Positions 34,011 through 45,739 of a stretch of DNA of 64,000 nt are shown here, one piece after another. The stretch is taken from NCBI RefSeq assembly GCF_905475395.1, contig NC_058337.1, positions 84,128,368 through 84,192,367 on the forward strand. Reading direction: 5' to 3'. Position 1 is the first letter of the stretch; every line of letters starts with the position of its first letter. The notes beneath the pieces are model-generated. The model saw nothing but the letters and a program-made list of their open reading frames with translations. It made no database searches and was not told where the DNA came from. A program made the translations under genes and the position numbers. The DNA is from Chrysoperla carnea (lineage: Eukaryota; Arthropoda; Insecta; Neuroptera; Chrysopidae).

Positions 34011-34088
34011 GGCCGCGGCCCTCAAATGCAGCATATCACTTGCCGTTGCCACTTGTTTTCATCGAACACAGTAATAAGATAACAAGTG
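34011..34088 (-). promoter_or_regulatory. Upstream regulatory cluster: GC palindrome and three CACTTG boxes
   Basis: A 10-bp all-GC palindrome, GGCCGCGGCC (34011-34020), lies about 190 bp upstream of the predicted start of the secreted protein gene, in otherwise very AT-rich DNA. CACTTG follows at 34037-34042 and 34050-34055, and its complement CAAGTG at 34083-34088. CACTTG is an E-box of the type bound by basic helix-loop-helix factors such as Snail or Scratch competitors. A GATAAC lies just beside the third box. The cluster position suggests a proximal enhancer; this is inference from motif density. Confidence 0.35.
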
Positions 34089-35859
34089 AGAGTCATTAAA
34101 TGTTATACAAGAGACATAACAGGTTGAGTTTCAAAGATTTTTGGCTAAAAAAAAAATGTTTTTCGTTCCTTAATTTTTTTTTGTGTCCTCTTCAAAGGTT
34201 CTTTTAAACATGCAAACTTACTTTATTATTTCTTTAATTAGATTCAATATTTATAAAGATAATTTGTGATACATTGAGGGTAAAATTAATGATAGTTAAT
34301 GTTATTTTCATAAATCACATTTAACGTCCAAAGCCTGTGCCATTTACGATTTCATTCTTCTCCATTCTTAGGAATTTACTTTGCTTATTCGAGAAGATTT
34401 GGCCCATTGAGTCGAATACATTTTAGTAAACTGTAGCCAAAATAATTTGACGGCTAAGAGATTTGCGGCTAAGACTTACAGAAGGTACGAATGCTAGCAG
34501 AATAAATTTCTCATTTCATTTCATTTCATGATACAAAAGCTTTTGATAAGACGTATGCCCTTGTAATCCGCTACTGGTGAGCAACGTGGAAAATCTAACT
34601 AATCACAAATAACTGTAATAAAGAAACTATTAAAGTTATTTTTAAAAACTTATAAGTTATTTCAGTTAAACGGTTTAAATGAAATTAAGTTAATAGAAAA
34701 AATAAAGTTGAGGATACCAAATGTTATTCTGCCGAATTTGATTTTTGTTCGATTTGCTTCTTAAACAATTGTTCATGAATAATTCTGAAAACGTAGATAA
34801 AGTAAAGCAACAAAAGAAAAATTTGTTTATTCGCACTGCATGCCCCTTATTGTTACATTATCAGCGAGTATCAAAAACTAAGTTGTGAACAAAAGTGGAA
34901 ATTTAAGTGAAAAAAGTGAGGTGAAGTCTATAACGTGGTATAGTATTTGTTTTGATCAGCCTAAAGTTGAAATTTCTCAGCAAAGCGGGTGGGAAATTGC
35001 TAGCTATATACATATATTTTTATATTTTTAATTTTCGCAACTTTCCTTATTATATTGCATAAAAACCTATATTTACATAGACCTATATGTATAACATCAC
35101 ATACATACCACTTTTGCGTCTTATAACAAAGTTAGTTCAAAGTATTTTAAGCCCGCATAGGAAAGTAATTTTGTACTGCGGCTTTATAATAAGGTGGAAT
35201 ATTTTTATAATCTACAAAATATACGTTTTAAATTCAAAATTAGTTTTCTTTTTCTTTTTTTTATTGTAATTTGTAAAACAGTGCAATAATTTTATGAAAT
35301 ATTTATTAAAGATAATGCAGAATTCATTTGTAAAGTGATTAAATTTAAAATTTTTTTTGTTTTTCCATTTGAATGAAACAAATGAAACGAAATGAAGAAT
35401 TAAACTTCTTTAAGAAAATATATTTGGTACAAAGTAAATGGGTCGTGGCACCACATAATCCACTCCTAGATGCGTGCTTGAATTAACCTGCAGACTAAGA
35501 AATAAAAGTTTATAAAACCAATCTAAAATAGTAGAAAATGCCATAAGGAGTTGTAATTTCACCTTCAATTTATTGCAATTTCCCTGTATGAAGTATGACA
35601 CATGCATTCATCTCAAATACGGAAGAAATCATTAATATTTTTATGATTAAAAATAGTTATTATTTATTAATTTGTAAAAATGTTGATATTGAACTACATT
35701 TACTAACAAGATTGTAAGATTGTTAATTGACTTTAATGCTAATGGTGTGTTCCGTGTGTTTAAAAACACGAACCATTTTTAGACTTGGTTTTACATTTTA
35801 ATAAGTTCTTTTGAGAATTTTTTAGCTTATTTTATCAAAACCGACCAAGCAAGCAAACC
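34089..35859. other. Intergenic DNA, no gene seen
   Basis: AT-rich with a short TTTCA tract near 34510. Three short frames (35087-35269, 35410-35607 antisense) have no motif. Confidence 0.4.
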
Positions 35860-36150
35860 TCATCTCTGGTTTGGATAGTCCAAAATGAAAAAATCCAAAA
35901 AACTGCTTTAGTCGATGGATACAGGTATTAACCGAAGGAATAGTCAAAATTTATTTTTTGACAAAATAGCGGCTTTAAAAAAAATCAAAATTCAACAAAA
36001 AATTTCAGAAATCTTATTTCTTCGATTAATACCTGGGGAAAATATCTAAGAAGATTGTGTAAAAATTCGAGACTGATCGGTCGAACGTTGCTCTCCGACT
36101 TTGAAAACGCATTTTCGAGAAAAACGTGCTTAAACGTTTATTTTTCTGAA
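35860..36150 (+). repeat. Probable dispersed repeat, GGTCGAACGTTGCTCTCCGA type
   Basis: This patch with ATTAATACCTGGGGAAAATA, GAGACTGATCGGTCGAACGT and ACTTTGAAAACGCATTTTCG differs in composition from its flanks and looks like an insect dispersed or satellite-derived repeat. Only one copy is in the window, so the call is tentative. Confidence 0.3.
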
Positions 36151-38899
36151 TATTTTACGGATTAATTTAAAATTTTCCCATTCAGGATGTGAAAAAAAAT
36201 CGATTGTTTGAAAAATCTAACTGAATATAGCATCTAATATTGGTTAAAAGACGCTGTATTATTGATAATAGACTGCATTTGAAACTCGAATGTTAAAAAA
36301 AAAAAGTCGAGTCGAAATCAGACTCTTTTTCTTCCTTAGTTTGTAGAACAACCCTTAAACATTAGCCAATTTCACTTCTTTTCTAAAAATTTGTATATTT
36401 GTGTCATACAAAAATATAAACTTTATAATACATAGAACCTTTTAAGAACTCATATTAACACGTAATATACCACTTTATTCATTACACCTTATTACGGTTA
36501 ATATACATACCCTCAAAATAAGTGATTTTTATTTCAAGATTATTATAAATCCTTCATACAAATATTTCACCTACATATAATTACTATTTTTAATAAAAAT
36601 ATCAATCATACCACCATATACCTTGCTATCTAATCCTACCATATACCTAATTCCATTTTTAAATTACATATTATTCTTGTTGCAACCGGAATTAAATAAA
36701 ATATTTGTAAATAAAATAATAACATATGAATTTATTTTTATCATTTTCTTTGGAATTTTTATATCCTTTATTGAATGAAGTTCGTGGGTTTTATTTTTAC
36801 AGAGAAATGAACTTAAAAATTGATTTGTCAACATTAAACATTAAAATAAAATTTACATAAACAATTAAATTTGCATATTTATTAAATTCCGGAAATAAAA
36901 TTTAAACGGGTCATTTGCCGAAATTAATTTTATAGTTCATTCCAAAGTATATGATTACCCTTGAAGGCTTGAAGTGATACAATTAATTTCAAATTGGTTA
37001 ATCATTACATGTTAATGCACTTGTATCATAATTGAAAGTTTTTAAGCAAAATAGTTTAAAGGCTACGGGCTGCAAGCCATTATTGAATTTGATTTTTAGT
37101 CAGTTAATTAATGATTATGACAGAAAAAGGAAATGTATTAATATGATGGACATTTTTAAGCCACAAATTTAAATAAAATTACTTTTAAAGTAAGCATTAG
37201 CTTTGATTGAATAATGCACTAACAATAAGAAGACGCCCAGTTGAAAATTTATTTTATTATAATCCGGCTTATACATAGATACATACGTCATTAAAATATA
37301 TTTTTTATTTTTTAGTACAATAAAAAAGCTTTAAATATTATATCTTTTTTCATTAATCTGAATTAAAATTGAATCGGACATTTACCTTAATAGCGTACGC
37401 TAATTGATTTAAATTATGAGTATGAAACTTGAATATGATCTATCGGCACTTGGCGTAAATGCAAGATATCCTAAGTTCGATTCCGAGGGTTTCAGTTTTT
37501 TTACCATTTCTCTATCAATTCGATTACCTATACTCTTATAAATTTTTAAATTGAGAACATAATTCCCCTACAGAGATGCAGGCCGCAAATGATATATACG
37601 ATTTAGAACAAGTAAGTGGTTATATTTTACATACAATTCTCATTGCGTAATGTATTCATGATGGTTTATTGCTCCTAATAGACATTTAAATTCTTCATAT
37701 TTTCGTAGTTTATGTTATTCAAAAATTGATTTCCCACGATGTTTTGGCTCGATAACGATAAAGACCTATTCCATGGTGATCCGATTTATTGTTCCGAATA
37801 TTAAAATACAGTTTTATTAGATATACTTTTTGGAATGTACATATTCGGAAACAAATATTTACGTTATACTTATTTCTCTTGAAATAAATTTCGACTCTTG
37901 CCCCAATTTCGTGTTGGGGAAAAAAATATCGAAATTTATTTTTCTCTTGGACTAGTTCTGGCGAATTATAAAGAAGAAGTTCTCAGCATATGATTGATTA
38001 ATTGATTAATATAATTTGTCGTACCCAAATTCATAGGTTTGGTAAATTATTATATGAATTCAAGGTTTATATACTATGGTCTGTCATGTACTGTTGAATA
38101 CCATAATTTATTTGATTTACCTTAAAATAATAAAAAAAAAACATTACTTAACTCATGTGGGACCATTAAAACATTTATCGTTTGGTCGTGATATATGAAT
38201 AATTTAAATTGATTCTTCAACCATCCGTAAAAACACATAATAAATAAAAATTATTTAAGGTATCATTCAAAAGTATCATATTTTTCAATATTATTATTAT
38301 TAATTTTTTATCTAAATGTTAATCTAAAATTTTTGGTGTTTTTAAATTCTATAATTTTTGATTCGTGATACAAATAACATACATGGAAATATTTATAACT
38401 CAGTTCTATTATTGAAAAATATTTTGGAAGTATTTTTGGATTGGATTACGTCAAACGAGTAAAGCTTAATAAAATGAAGAAATTTTTGCTTATGTTTTAG
38501 AGAAAGAATAATTTTAAATATAAACGCAACATTTAGTATTATTTTATTTTATTTAACATTTTTAATATTCCTGTTTTACGCTAGGCTAGTCGACTAGGAA
38601 AAATTAATGAAATATAGATGATGGTCGTGAAAATATGTGTGATAGCTCGTTTGGAATCGTAATGATGTCTAGAAAAATGTATTGGAAGCGTTTTCCAACT
38701 CCTAAAAATTGCAATCTTTCATAAATTAATTATTTATAATTGAGAAATTTAAGAAAAATTCTTAAAGAGGAGGAACTTTTCAATAAAAAACTTCCACTCC
38801 CGGAAGTCTATCTCCATTATTTAGAATTTTATTTAGTCTTTTTGCGTATTTTTTTGATTATTGTAATAGCGTTAAAAACGAGTATCTCAAACTTTAAAA
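36151..38899. other. Intergenic DNA with one weak tRNA-like relic
   Basis: AT-rich. At 37412-37490 CGGCACTTGGCGTAAATGCA and then CTAAGTTCGATTCCGAGGG resemble the anticodon-to-B-box part of a tRNA-derived SINE. No tail or target duplication is visible. The rest shows nothing. Confidence 0.3.
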
Positions 38900-39425
38900 T
38901 TGTATTAAGGTATTAATAATTAATGGACTTATCGAAATTGGCGATTAAAAAAAATTTCTCGATTTTTTGCAAATTTATTTTAGGGGTACCCCTTTGAACA
39001 AATCGAGGAAAACGCAAAAAAATTTTGTTTTAGAATTTGATGAAACTCAGTTGATGGGATAATTTTGATCCAAAAAGTATAAAAATCAGGTTAATTTAAT
39101 GATTGTATGCAGAGTTTCTGAGATATCGCAATGTTTGGATCGATTTTAGCCCGTATCTCAAAAACTGTTCGACCAGTCATCAAATGCACCAGATTTTTGA
39201 ACTTTTTGGGCCAAAATTACCTAATATACTGAGTTTTATCGAAATTTTTGAGAATTGGAGATTGCAGAAATTTTTTGATTTTTTGCAATTTTTTTCAGGG
39301 GTACCTTTTGGAAAAAATCGAGAAAAACGCAAAAAAATTTCGTTTTGGAATTTGATGAAACTCGGTGGATGGGGTAATTTTGATCCAAAATGTTTAAAAA
39401 TCAGGTTAAATTAATGATTGGACCT
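38900..39425 (+). repeat. Satellite-like tandem repeat, unit about 326 bp
   Basis: GATTTTTTGCAA at 38961 recurs at 39287. Each is followed by TCAGGGGTACC-like sequence, AAATCGAGAAAAACGCAAAA, GAATTTGATGAAACTC, a TGGGGTAATTTTGATCCAAA block and AAAATCAGGTTAAATTAATG. The upstream blocks (GAGTATCTCAAA/CGTATCTCAAAAACTG and ATCGAAATT) keep the same order. Two copies are visible, the first incomplete at its start. The 103-codon frame inside is a by-product. Confidence 0.65.
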
Positions 39426-41665
39426 ATAGAAAGTTAGGTACAATGTCACCGAGTATCATGGGCAAAACTCTATTTTCAAAAAAGTTACAGTTCCCCATCA
39501 AAAAATTAAAATCCTTGAAATTGTGAAGAAAAGGGAGGATAAGTTAGGATAAGTGAGGGCTATAACGTGCTAGTCTTTGTTTTTAAAGGAGAAATTGCCC
39601 TTTAAAGGAGAAAAAGCTGGCGGCTATCTGCTATTTTTTTTATAATTTTCTGGGTGTTAGCACCACTATGAAAATTTCTCGGAGTTCTGATGAGAGTTCT
39701 GAGTTCCTTATGAAAAAGTAAGAGTTCTTTTTAGAGTTTTTAAAACCGACCAATTTAAAAGAACTTTAAATTGGTAGTGCTACCATAAAAACTAAAGAGC
39801 TCTGATTTCCATGGAAAAAAAGAAAAAGTTCTTGAGAGTTTTTTAAAATTAACTACTGATTTTATTATTTTAAACCACGATAGCTCCAACCTCAATCAGT
39901 CGAAAAAATTGATACCTCAAATTTCCGCCTTTTCCTGAATGATTCGAGTTAAGTTCTGCTTCGATTGGTCAGCGTTTAGTAATAATAACTAAAAGATATA
40001 ACATAATCCGGGAAGTTGTAGGGAAAGTATTTATTTAACTGTATAACACAATGTATTACCTAATGATAATTTTTTTAACAATTTTAATTTTTCCATTAAA
40101 TGTTAATAATTATATATTTTAAAAATTAATTATTATAATTACTAAAAAATAAATAAAATAGACACTGTTATTTAACATCAAGGTTACTGTCTTACTACTT
40201 AAGTCAATTATCTCAATCATAAGTCACTTCTTGTATAGTACTTCTTGGATTTTTAAAATATGAACGACTTTTCTCAAAAATCAATGATTGTGATAAATTT
40301 AATAGGTAATATTTTGCAACTATGAAAATTAAAAATAGATTTTTGGAAGCATTATTTGAAATAAACCCTAACTTTTATTAATAACAATAACAGTAATATT
40401 AATAGGAAAGAAATTTCCATGAAAGCTAATAAGAAACATCAACAGATGATCTTTGGAGGATTCAGAAGATCTTAGATATGCGAATAACTCAAGCTTATCT
40501 AAATCTTGACGAGGCCACCATAAAAGCTGCTTCAAATCGAGCGTGAGATTCCATAAGGCTTTCTAAGCGTAACTGGAGCTCAGTTTGAACAGATTCTTTA
40601 AATTACACGGTAATTTGGACATAAAATTGAGTTAAGTAGTTTGAATAATTATTTTCATATTTAAATGTGTCATAGCATCGAAAACATAAAAGATTTAAAA
40701 AAAATTTTGCTGTCGTTTACAAAAGCTCAAAAACCTACTTTTAAAATCTGCAAGAATACAATATTCCATTTGAAAATCAAAAGCTGGACGCTAGACGCTC
40801 TACTAAGATGATTGACCAAAATAACTTTTTTTCATTTAAAATTAACTATAGATTCAAAATGATAAAATCCATAGGTATATTATTTTATTTGTTCAATATT
40901 AGAGACTAGTTACCTGGTGGGAACTAAAATTCTTACAAAACTCACATAGACGATGTAGTTAAAGGATTTTTTTAACCAGCATCGTAAACTAGATTAAATT
41001 AATAAAAAATATCCAGAATATACACAATGAATAAGGTCCATCGACACATTTCAGAGCACGGAATTTATTTCAGTTTTGTAAAAAAATAGACATTTAGTAC
41101 TTTTCAGAGATAGATAGGATAGATATTTCACCGAACTGATGTTGCCATTCATGAACTGAAATATGTAGATGGATCTTAAAGCTGAATATCAAACTAAGAA
41201 CACCCAGAGATTTATAGGATTATCAGTATCAATTTAATAATTAAGAAACTTATTTGCTTTTGAAAGCGATTCAATTGTTTTACTTTTTGTTATATTTCTA
41301 TATCTTTTTAAAAAATTAAAAAGAAGAAAATTTCTCATTAGAAATACTGAAATCTACAACTATTTATTGTTCTTTGCACTCCGTAGTCCGCACATTCAAA
41401 AGATATTCGACATATCAGCTGTATGATTCGTATTAAATGTTGCAGCTTTAGAACCATAATCCCACAAAGGTTTTACATGTTCGGAAGTGAATGTTCAGAA
41501 TTATAACAGGAACAATTTTTTTTTTGAATTTTCAACATTTTGTATATATCCATTTAATTTAAACATAAAGGTCGAGAGAGTGTTTTGCACCTGTTTAATT
41601 ATTATTTTATCAATATTATGATGTGGACACTATATTCAAATATTTCGAGGTTTACATTTAACAAA
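39426..41665. other. Intergenic DNA, no clear gene
   Basis: GAGTTCT recurs several times near 39690-39740. A plus-strand frame at about 40440-40540 (TDDLWRIQKILDMRITQAYL) is open for some 34 codons without recognisable similarity. The antisense of 41380-41520 gives LWDYGSKAATFNTNHTAD, which might be a retroelement scrap. None is strong enough to call. Confidence 0.3.
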
Positions 41666-42215
41666 TGAAAACAAACAATTGACTGAGTTATTAATGGAAA
41701 TACCATGTATAGACAGTGTTGATTACTTTGTCACATTACACATACATACATGTCACACATATATAACTGATATACCTATATAATACTACAATTTGCTCAT
41801 AATATGCGCTCTCACGGGTAAACAGTGAAGTTTACGAAAAAATGTTTCAAACAAAAGTTGGTTATTTTTTTATAAGGAATATTTTTTACATTTAAACTTT
41901 TGTTGTATCTCTAACGGTTTACAAGATGGTCGAGACCCCATTGACCTATGTTGCTCATTTACGAACTTGACCTCACTTTTTTACGTCCTCAGTACGCTAT
42001 AAAAATTTCAGTTTGATATCTCTTTTCGTTTTTGAGTAATCGTGATGACAGACAGACTGACAGACGACAGACAGACAATCGGAAATGGACTAATTAGGTG
42101 ATTTTATGAACACCTATACCAAATTTTTTTGCTTAGCATTAATATTTTTAAGCGTTACAAACTTGGGACTGAACTTAATATACCTTGATATATTTCATAT
42201 AATCATAGTATAAAA
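41666..42215 (+). repeat. Dispersed repeat family A, copy 2 (near full length)
   Basis: It aligns with copy 1 from TGAAAACAAACAATTGACTG to the end GCGTTACAAACTTGGGACTG and ATTTCATATAATCATAGTAT. The microsatellite is GACA-type and shorter than in copy 1. The right end is mutated so that the terminal inverted 12-mer is broken. Two full copies with the same ends define the element at about 550-580 bp. Confidence 0.75.
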
Positions 42216-43164
42216 ACTATCACAAGTTAACCTTTCAACGAATACTTTCAATTCTTGAGTTATTTTTACACGAATGTGTATACCTACGTTTGTTTTTTCT
42301 TCTTAACAATGTTTTGTTTTTTTAATAATGAAAATTTCGATTCTCAGGGTTGTAAGTACATGAACATATTAAACAAATGAAGGTAAATAAAATGTATTTG
42401 ACCTTTGTGCATATATTATCTAATTAGTTATAGCAAAGATTACAAATTATTAATTAATACTTATACACTATTAAGTATACAGAGGTACCTATTATGCATT
42501 AATATGTAAAAAAAATATGTTGTTACAGTGAACCCCATATTTTTGTAAAGTATTTTGCAATATTTTAAAAAAATTATAATTTTTTTAGTACATATAATAA
42601 CGGATATGTCAGAATCTAAAATAAATGAACATGTGGTTTCATACAAAAAATAAATATTTTTAATTTGTTACTAGACATTGAAATTAATATTGCACATCAT
42701 TTATATAACTTAAATTTTTATTTTTGAAAATGAATAAATACATTTTTAAGGAATCGAATTATGAGTTTCATCTAAAAATTGTCTACCATGCCTGTTTGCA
42801 GCAACAATGCACTCATTGTATTTTCTTTCAACACTTCTGCTTTATATACCCGTTGGTTTGTGCAGATTGATGGGAGTGTTACCCTTGCAAGTTTTCTTGC
42901 TGGGATCGGCCCTGCTCAAATTATTATGACTGTTAAATTCAGAAATTAACCAGTTAGCTGTGAAAGGGAGGTAATTGTCATACGAAACATGGCAACAACC
43001 GTGGCTAATCGAAACTAATAGTTATAAATATGCGTCGTCCTTCCCCATGAATACAACAATAGCACCACATTCAATAGATAAATTATTGATTTTCAAATAG
43101 GCCATCCAACACAATTTACTGGAAGATGAAACCAACGAGCCTAGGCCACCAACGCACAATTGGG
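42216..43164. other. Intergenic DNA, no gene seen
   Basis: The stretch 42780-43160 is GC-richer and leads straight into the hairpin at 43165, so it may belong to the same element. Its antisense frame (43022-43297) crosses into the hairpin arm and has no recognised domain. Confidence 0.35.
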
Positions 43165-43399
43165 ATTTTAAAGTTACAGACAGTTTTAAAAGAATTTTTA
43201 ATAAAGTAACGAAAACGCCCGACAAAACAAATGTTCGTAAAAGATCGTGTAACGTCATAATGTTAATTAATAATTGTATACAGTGTATACTATTCAACTC
43301 ACATTATTACGTCACAACAATGTTTTACGAACATTTTTTTTCTCGGGCGTTTTCATTTCTCTTTTGATAAGTTTTTTTTTTGCCTGTAACTTTAAAATT
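43165..43399. mobile_element. Foldback hairpin element with GTTCGTAAAA / TTTTACGAAC arms
   Basis: ATTTTAAAGTTACAGACAG, AACGAAAACGCCCGA and ATGTTCGTAAAA on the left are inverted on the right as TTTTACGAACAT, CGGGCGTTTTC and GCCTGTAACTTTAAAAT. Arms are about 97 bp with indels. TTACGTCA lies next to the turn on the right, and its match AACGTCATAATG on the left. The loop contains GTATACAGTGTATAC. Confidence 0.7.
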
Positions 43400-43686
43400 A
43401 TCATGAAAAAATAAAAAATAAAAAAAGTTTTGTTATAAGACTTATATATGAACTTTTCATTTTGGTCAAAAAAAAATTTGGTCCCAAATTCCAGTTCTCT
43501 ATTCAAGTGTAAATTTTTTTTACGCGCATTTGGTACGTAAATATAACTGGCGAGGAATTATCCGATTCACAAGAATTTTAAGTCTACCACTTAAACGATT
43601 ATAGAAGTACATTTTCTAAATATTTACGGAAAGAAAAATTCTAAATTATTCTTTTTATTGTATCTAGAAATTAACCACATTTTGTA

Positions 43687-43920
43687 ATGCAAAGTCGACG
43701 ATTGATTTTGGATTTTTTAAATGAAGGCAATGACTTTCTTGCCTTTTTGCAAAGCCTTTTTGAAAAAATAGAAGGTCAATCAAATGAATCGAAAACAAAT
43801 TTTTATTTACAGGTAATTTTTTTTAATAATATAGGATTGCATACGAGTGAGAGTCGCAAAACATGTGTAACTAAATCAGATGGTTCCAACATCTGTAAGT
43901 ATTTCATATTTTTAATAAAG
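43687..43920 (+). other. Unidentified 78-codon frame with a strong donor
   Basis: The frame MQSRRLILDFLNEGNDFLAF continues with LQSLFEKIEGQ and is less AT-biased than its surroundings. An ACATCT followed by GTAAGT near 43894 would be a good 5' splice site. A promising GTAATT at 43813 cannot be a donor to the AG at 43833, because the intron would be only about 22 bases. No domain is recognised. It could be a first exon of an unknown gene or chance. Confidence 0.2.
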
Positions 43921-43923
43921 TAA

Positions 43924-44925
43924 CAAATTTATCTTAAATTAAAAATAATATAATCTTAAATTTTAATTGTAGGTAATCTAAAATAACAATTTGAATAATT
44001 TTTAGTACCTAGTAATATAAATTTAATGTAAAAAAGCATGGGATGGTTGTCGTGCATTCTTATAAACAATCCTAACCCGTTTTAGTGAGCTTTAGTCCAA
44101 TTAGACGTTTTAAAAACATGCTTCATAAAAAAATATTTTTTTCGCAGAAACATGAAAGAAATTTAACTGTAGCACAAATCTAAATGCACAATTGATTTGT
44201 TTTAAATTATCTAATTATAAAAGTGTAATTAAATAATAATAAATGTGTTTAATCATTATTACAACAATAATTCTTGTTTTTTTTTTGTCAATATATAAGC
44301 AAAAATTATACAATTATCTTTCAATGCTTATCAATTATTTAAAATAACCTTATAAAACCTTGCTTGCTAATAATGGTATTAATAAAAGATTTTTAAACGG
44401 TCTATGAATATAATCGGGTCACCAACTGCATGTTCCACTCAATTTGCAGTCAAGATCAAAATTCAAATATTTTAATTATGGGGTTGTAAATTGATTGTAA
44501 ATGTTACACTAATTGTTTAATATTGGGTCTTTATCAACGAATAACTTAAATGATAAACATGTTGTCTACAAACTTTATTATAGACAATGTATAATATTCT
44601 ATGATGTAAACAACCCTTTTCGATATTTTCATTGAATTTGAATTTATTGAGATTTTACTACCTGTAACAAAATTAGAATGTGTGGTCAGGTGTAAAGAAA
44701 CCGTTTACACCCAGGGTATTAACGATTTAGAACAGTTAATCGCAAGGCAAAATGATTTTCGCAAAAGAGCAAATATTATACATTTGCTCTTTTGGCTCGG
44801 CGTAAACATATGGCACCAAGGAAAGTTTTAAGAGGGCGCAGAGGCATTATAGGTGGGCACCGAGATATTGAGGACAATTTTCGTATTGTTTTCAGAAATT
44901 TCGAACGATTTTTAAAAAATCGTTT
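43924..44925. other. Intergenic DNA, no gene seen
   Basis: A short stem (GAGCAAATATTATACATTTGCTC) lies at about 44767-44789. Otherwise there is no structure. Confidence 0.4.
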
Positions 44926-45739
44926 GGGGGCGTCCATAAATTACGTGAGATGATTAAGGGGGGGAGGGGGTCGAGTCAAATATCATCTAATCTCACGTTG
45001 GGGAGAGGGGGGGTCTCGACAAATATCACGCAATTTTTTTTTCTGATTGAAACAAAAAAATATTATACTATTTTGTTGAATTTATTCCAAATTGTATGTA
45101 CATGTTTAAAATTTAATCTTAAGCGTTAACGTAATATGATTACGATTATTCACTAATTCGTTCGGAAAAAAATTATTTCATTCATACTTCGACGTTATAT
45201 ATCTACTGAATGTCGAACCACCATATTTATTTTATACTAAATAGCTCAATTTAGTCTGAATTCACGGTACAGTGTAGCCTGTCCTTTGTTTTCGCGCCAC
45301 TATCAGCCGAACTTGCGACTCGATGAAGTTGAAGGAGCGGATGATTTTACTGAAAATCATATGGACATGTTGGTTCCAATAGTCTCTCTTGAGACCGCGC
45401 ATAATTCTCCATGGACTGAATTAGAGTAATTCTTTTTTTTTAATCACAGTAGACATAATTTAAGTATTCTATTCTTAACTTTTTATTACATTTATAACTC
45501 TCAGCAATATTGATTGGTAGTCTTAACTAGTCGTAAATAAAAGCACAAACCAAATTGTTTTTTTCTTTTTACAATAAACAATCTAACGCGTTTACGTAAT
45601 AAACCCACATTCTGAAAAATCTCACGTGAGATTGGGGGGCGGGGGAGGGGGTTGACTAAAACCTCACGACATCTCACCAAGGGGAGAGGGAGGGACAGAA
45701 AATTTAAAAAAACACCTCACGTAATTTATGGACGCCCCC
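44926..45739. mobile_element. 814-bp inverted-repeat DNA transposon, non-autonomous
   Basis: The left end GGGGGCGTCCATAAATTACG with TGAG, and the right end CTCA with CGTAATTTATGGACGCCCCC, are perfect 24-bp inverted repeats. Both ends are followed inward by G-rich/C-rich runs and further CTCACGT-type motifs. Flanks read GTTT before and TTTG after, so a 3-bp TTT target duplication is possible. Similar GGGCGTCCATAAATTACGT ends are widespread on non-autonomous animal elements, but I cannot assign the superfamily. An exon-like segment lies near the middle (45255-45429). Confidence 0.8.
45255..45429 (+). pseudogene. Exon-like C-terminal coding segment inside the 814-bp element
   Basis: After CAATTTAG, a usable acceptor, a frame of 57 codons runs to TAA at 45427-45429. 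It has no internal stop and its composition is unlike the AT-rich flanks: CPLFSRHYQPNLRLDEVEG, then ADDFTENHMDMLVPIVSLET and AHNSPWTELE. The acidic, Pro/Trp-containing end looks like a real protein C-terminus. An AATAAA follows at about 45575. There is no start codon and no upstream exon inside the element. It is either a host exon captured by the transposon or the tail of the element's own lost gene. I do not recognise the protein. Confidence 0.4.

Noticed and set aside
39103..39414. 103-codon frame
   Set aside because: Falls within the 326-bp tandem unit; the frame is not kept in the neighbouring unit.
43022..43506. Two antisense frames of 91 and 64 codons
   Set aside because: Both run across the arms of the hairpin at 43165-43399 and show no domain.
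43813..43833. Apparent intron GTAATT...ATAG
   Set aside because: About 22 bases is too short to be spliced.
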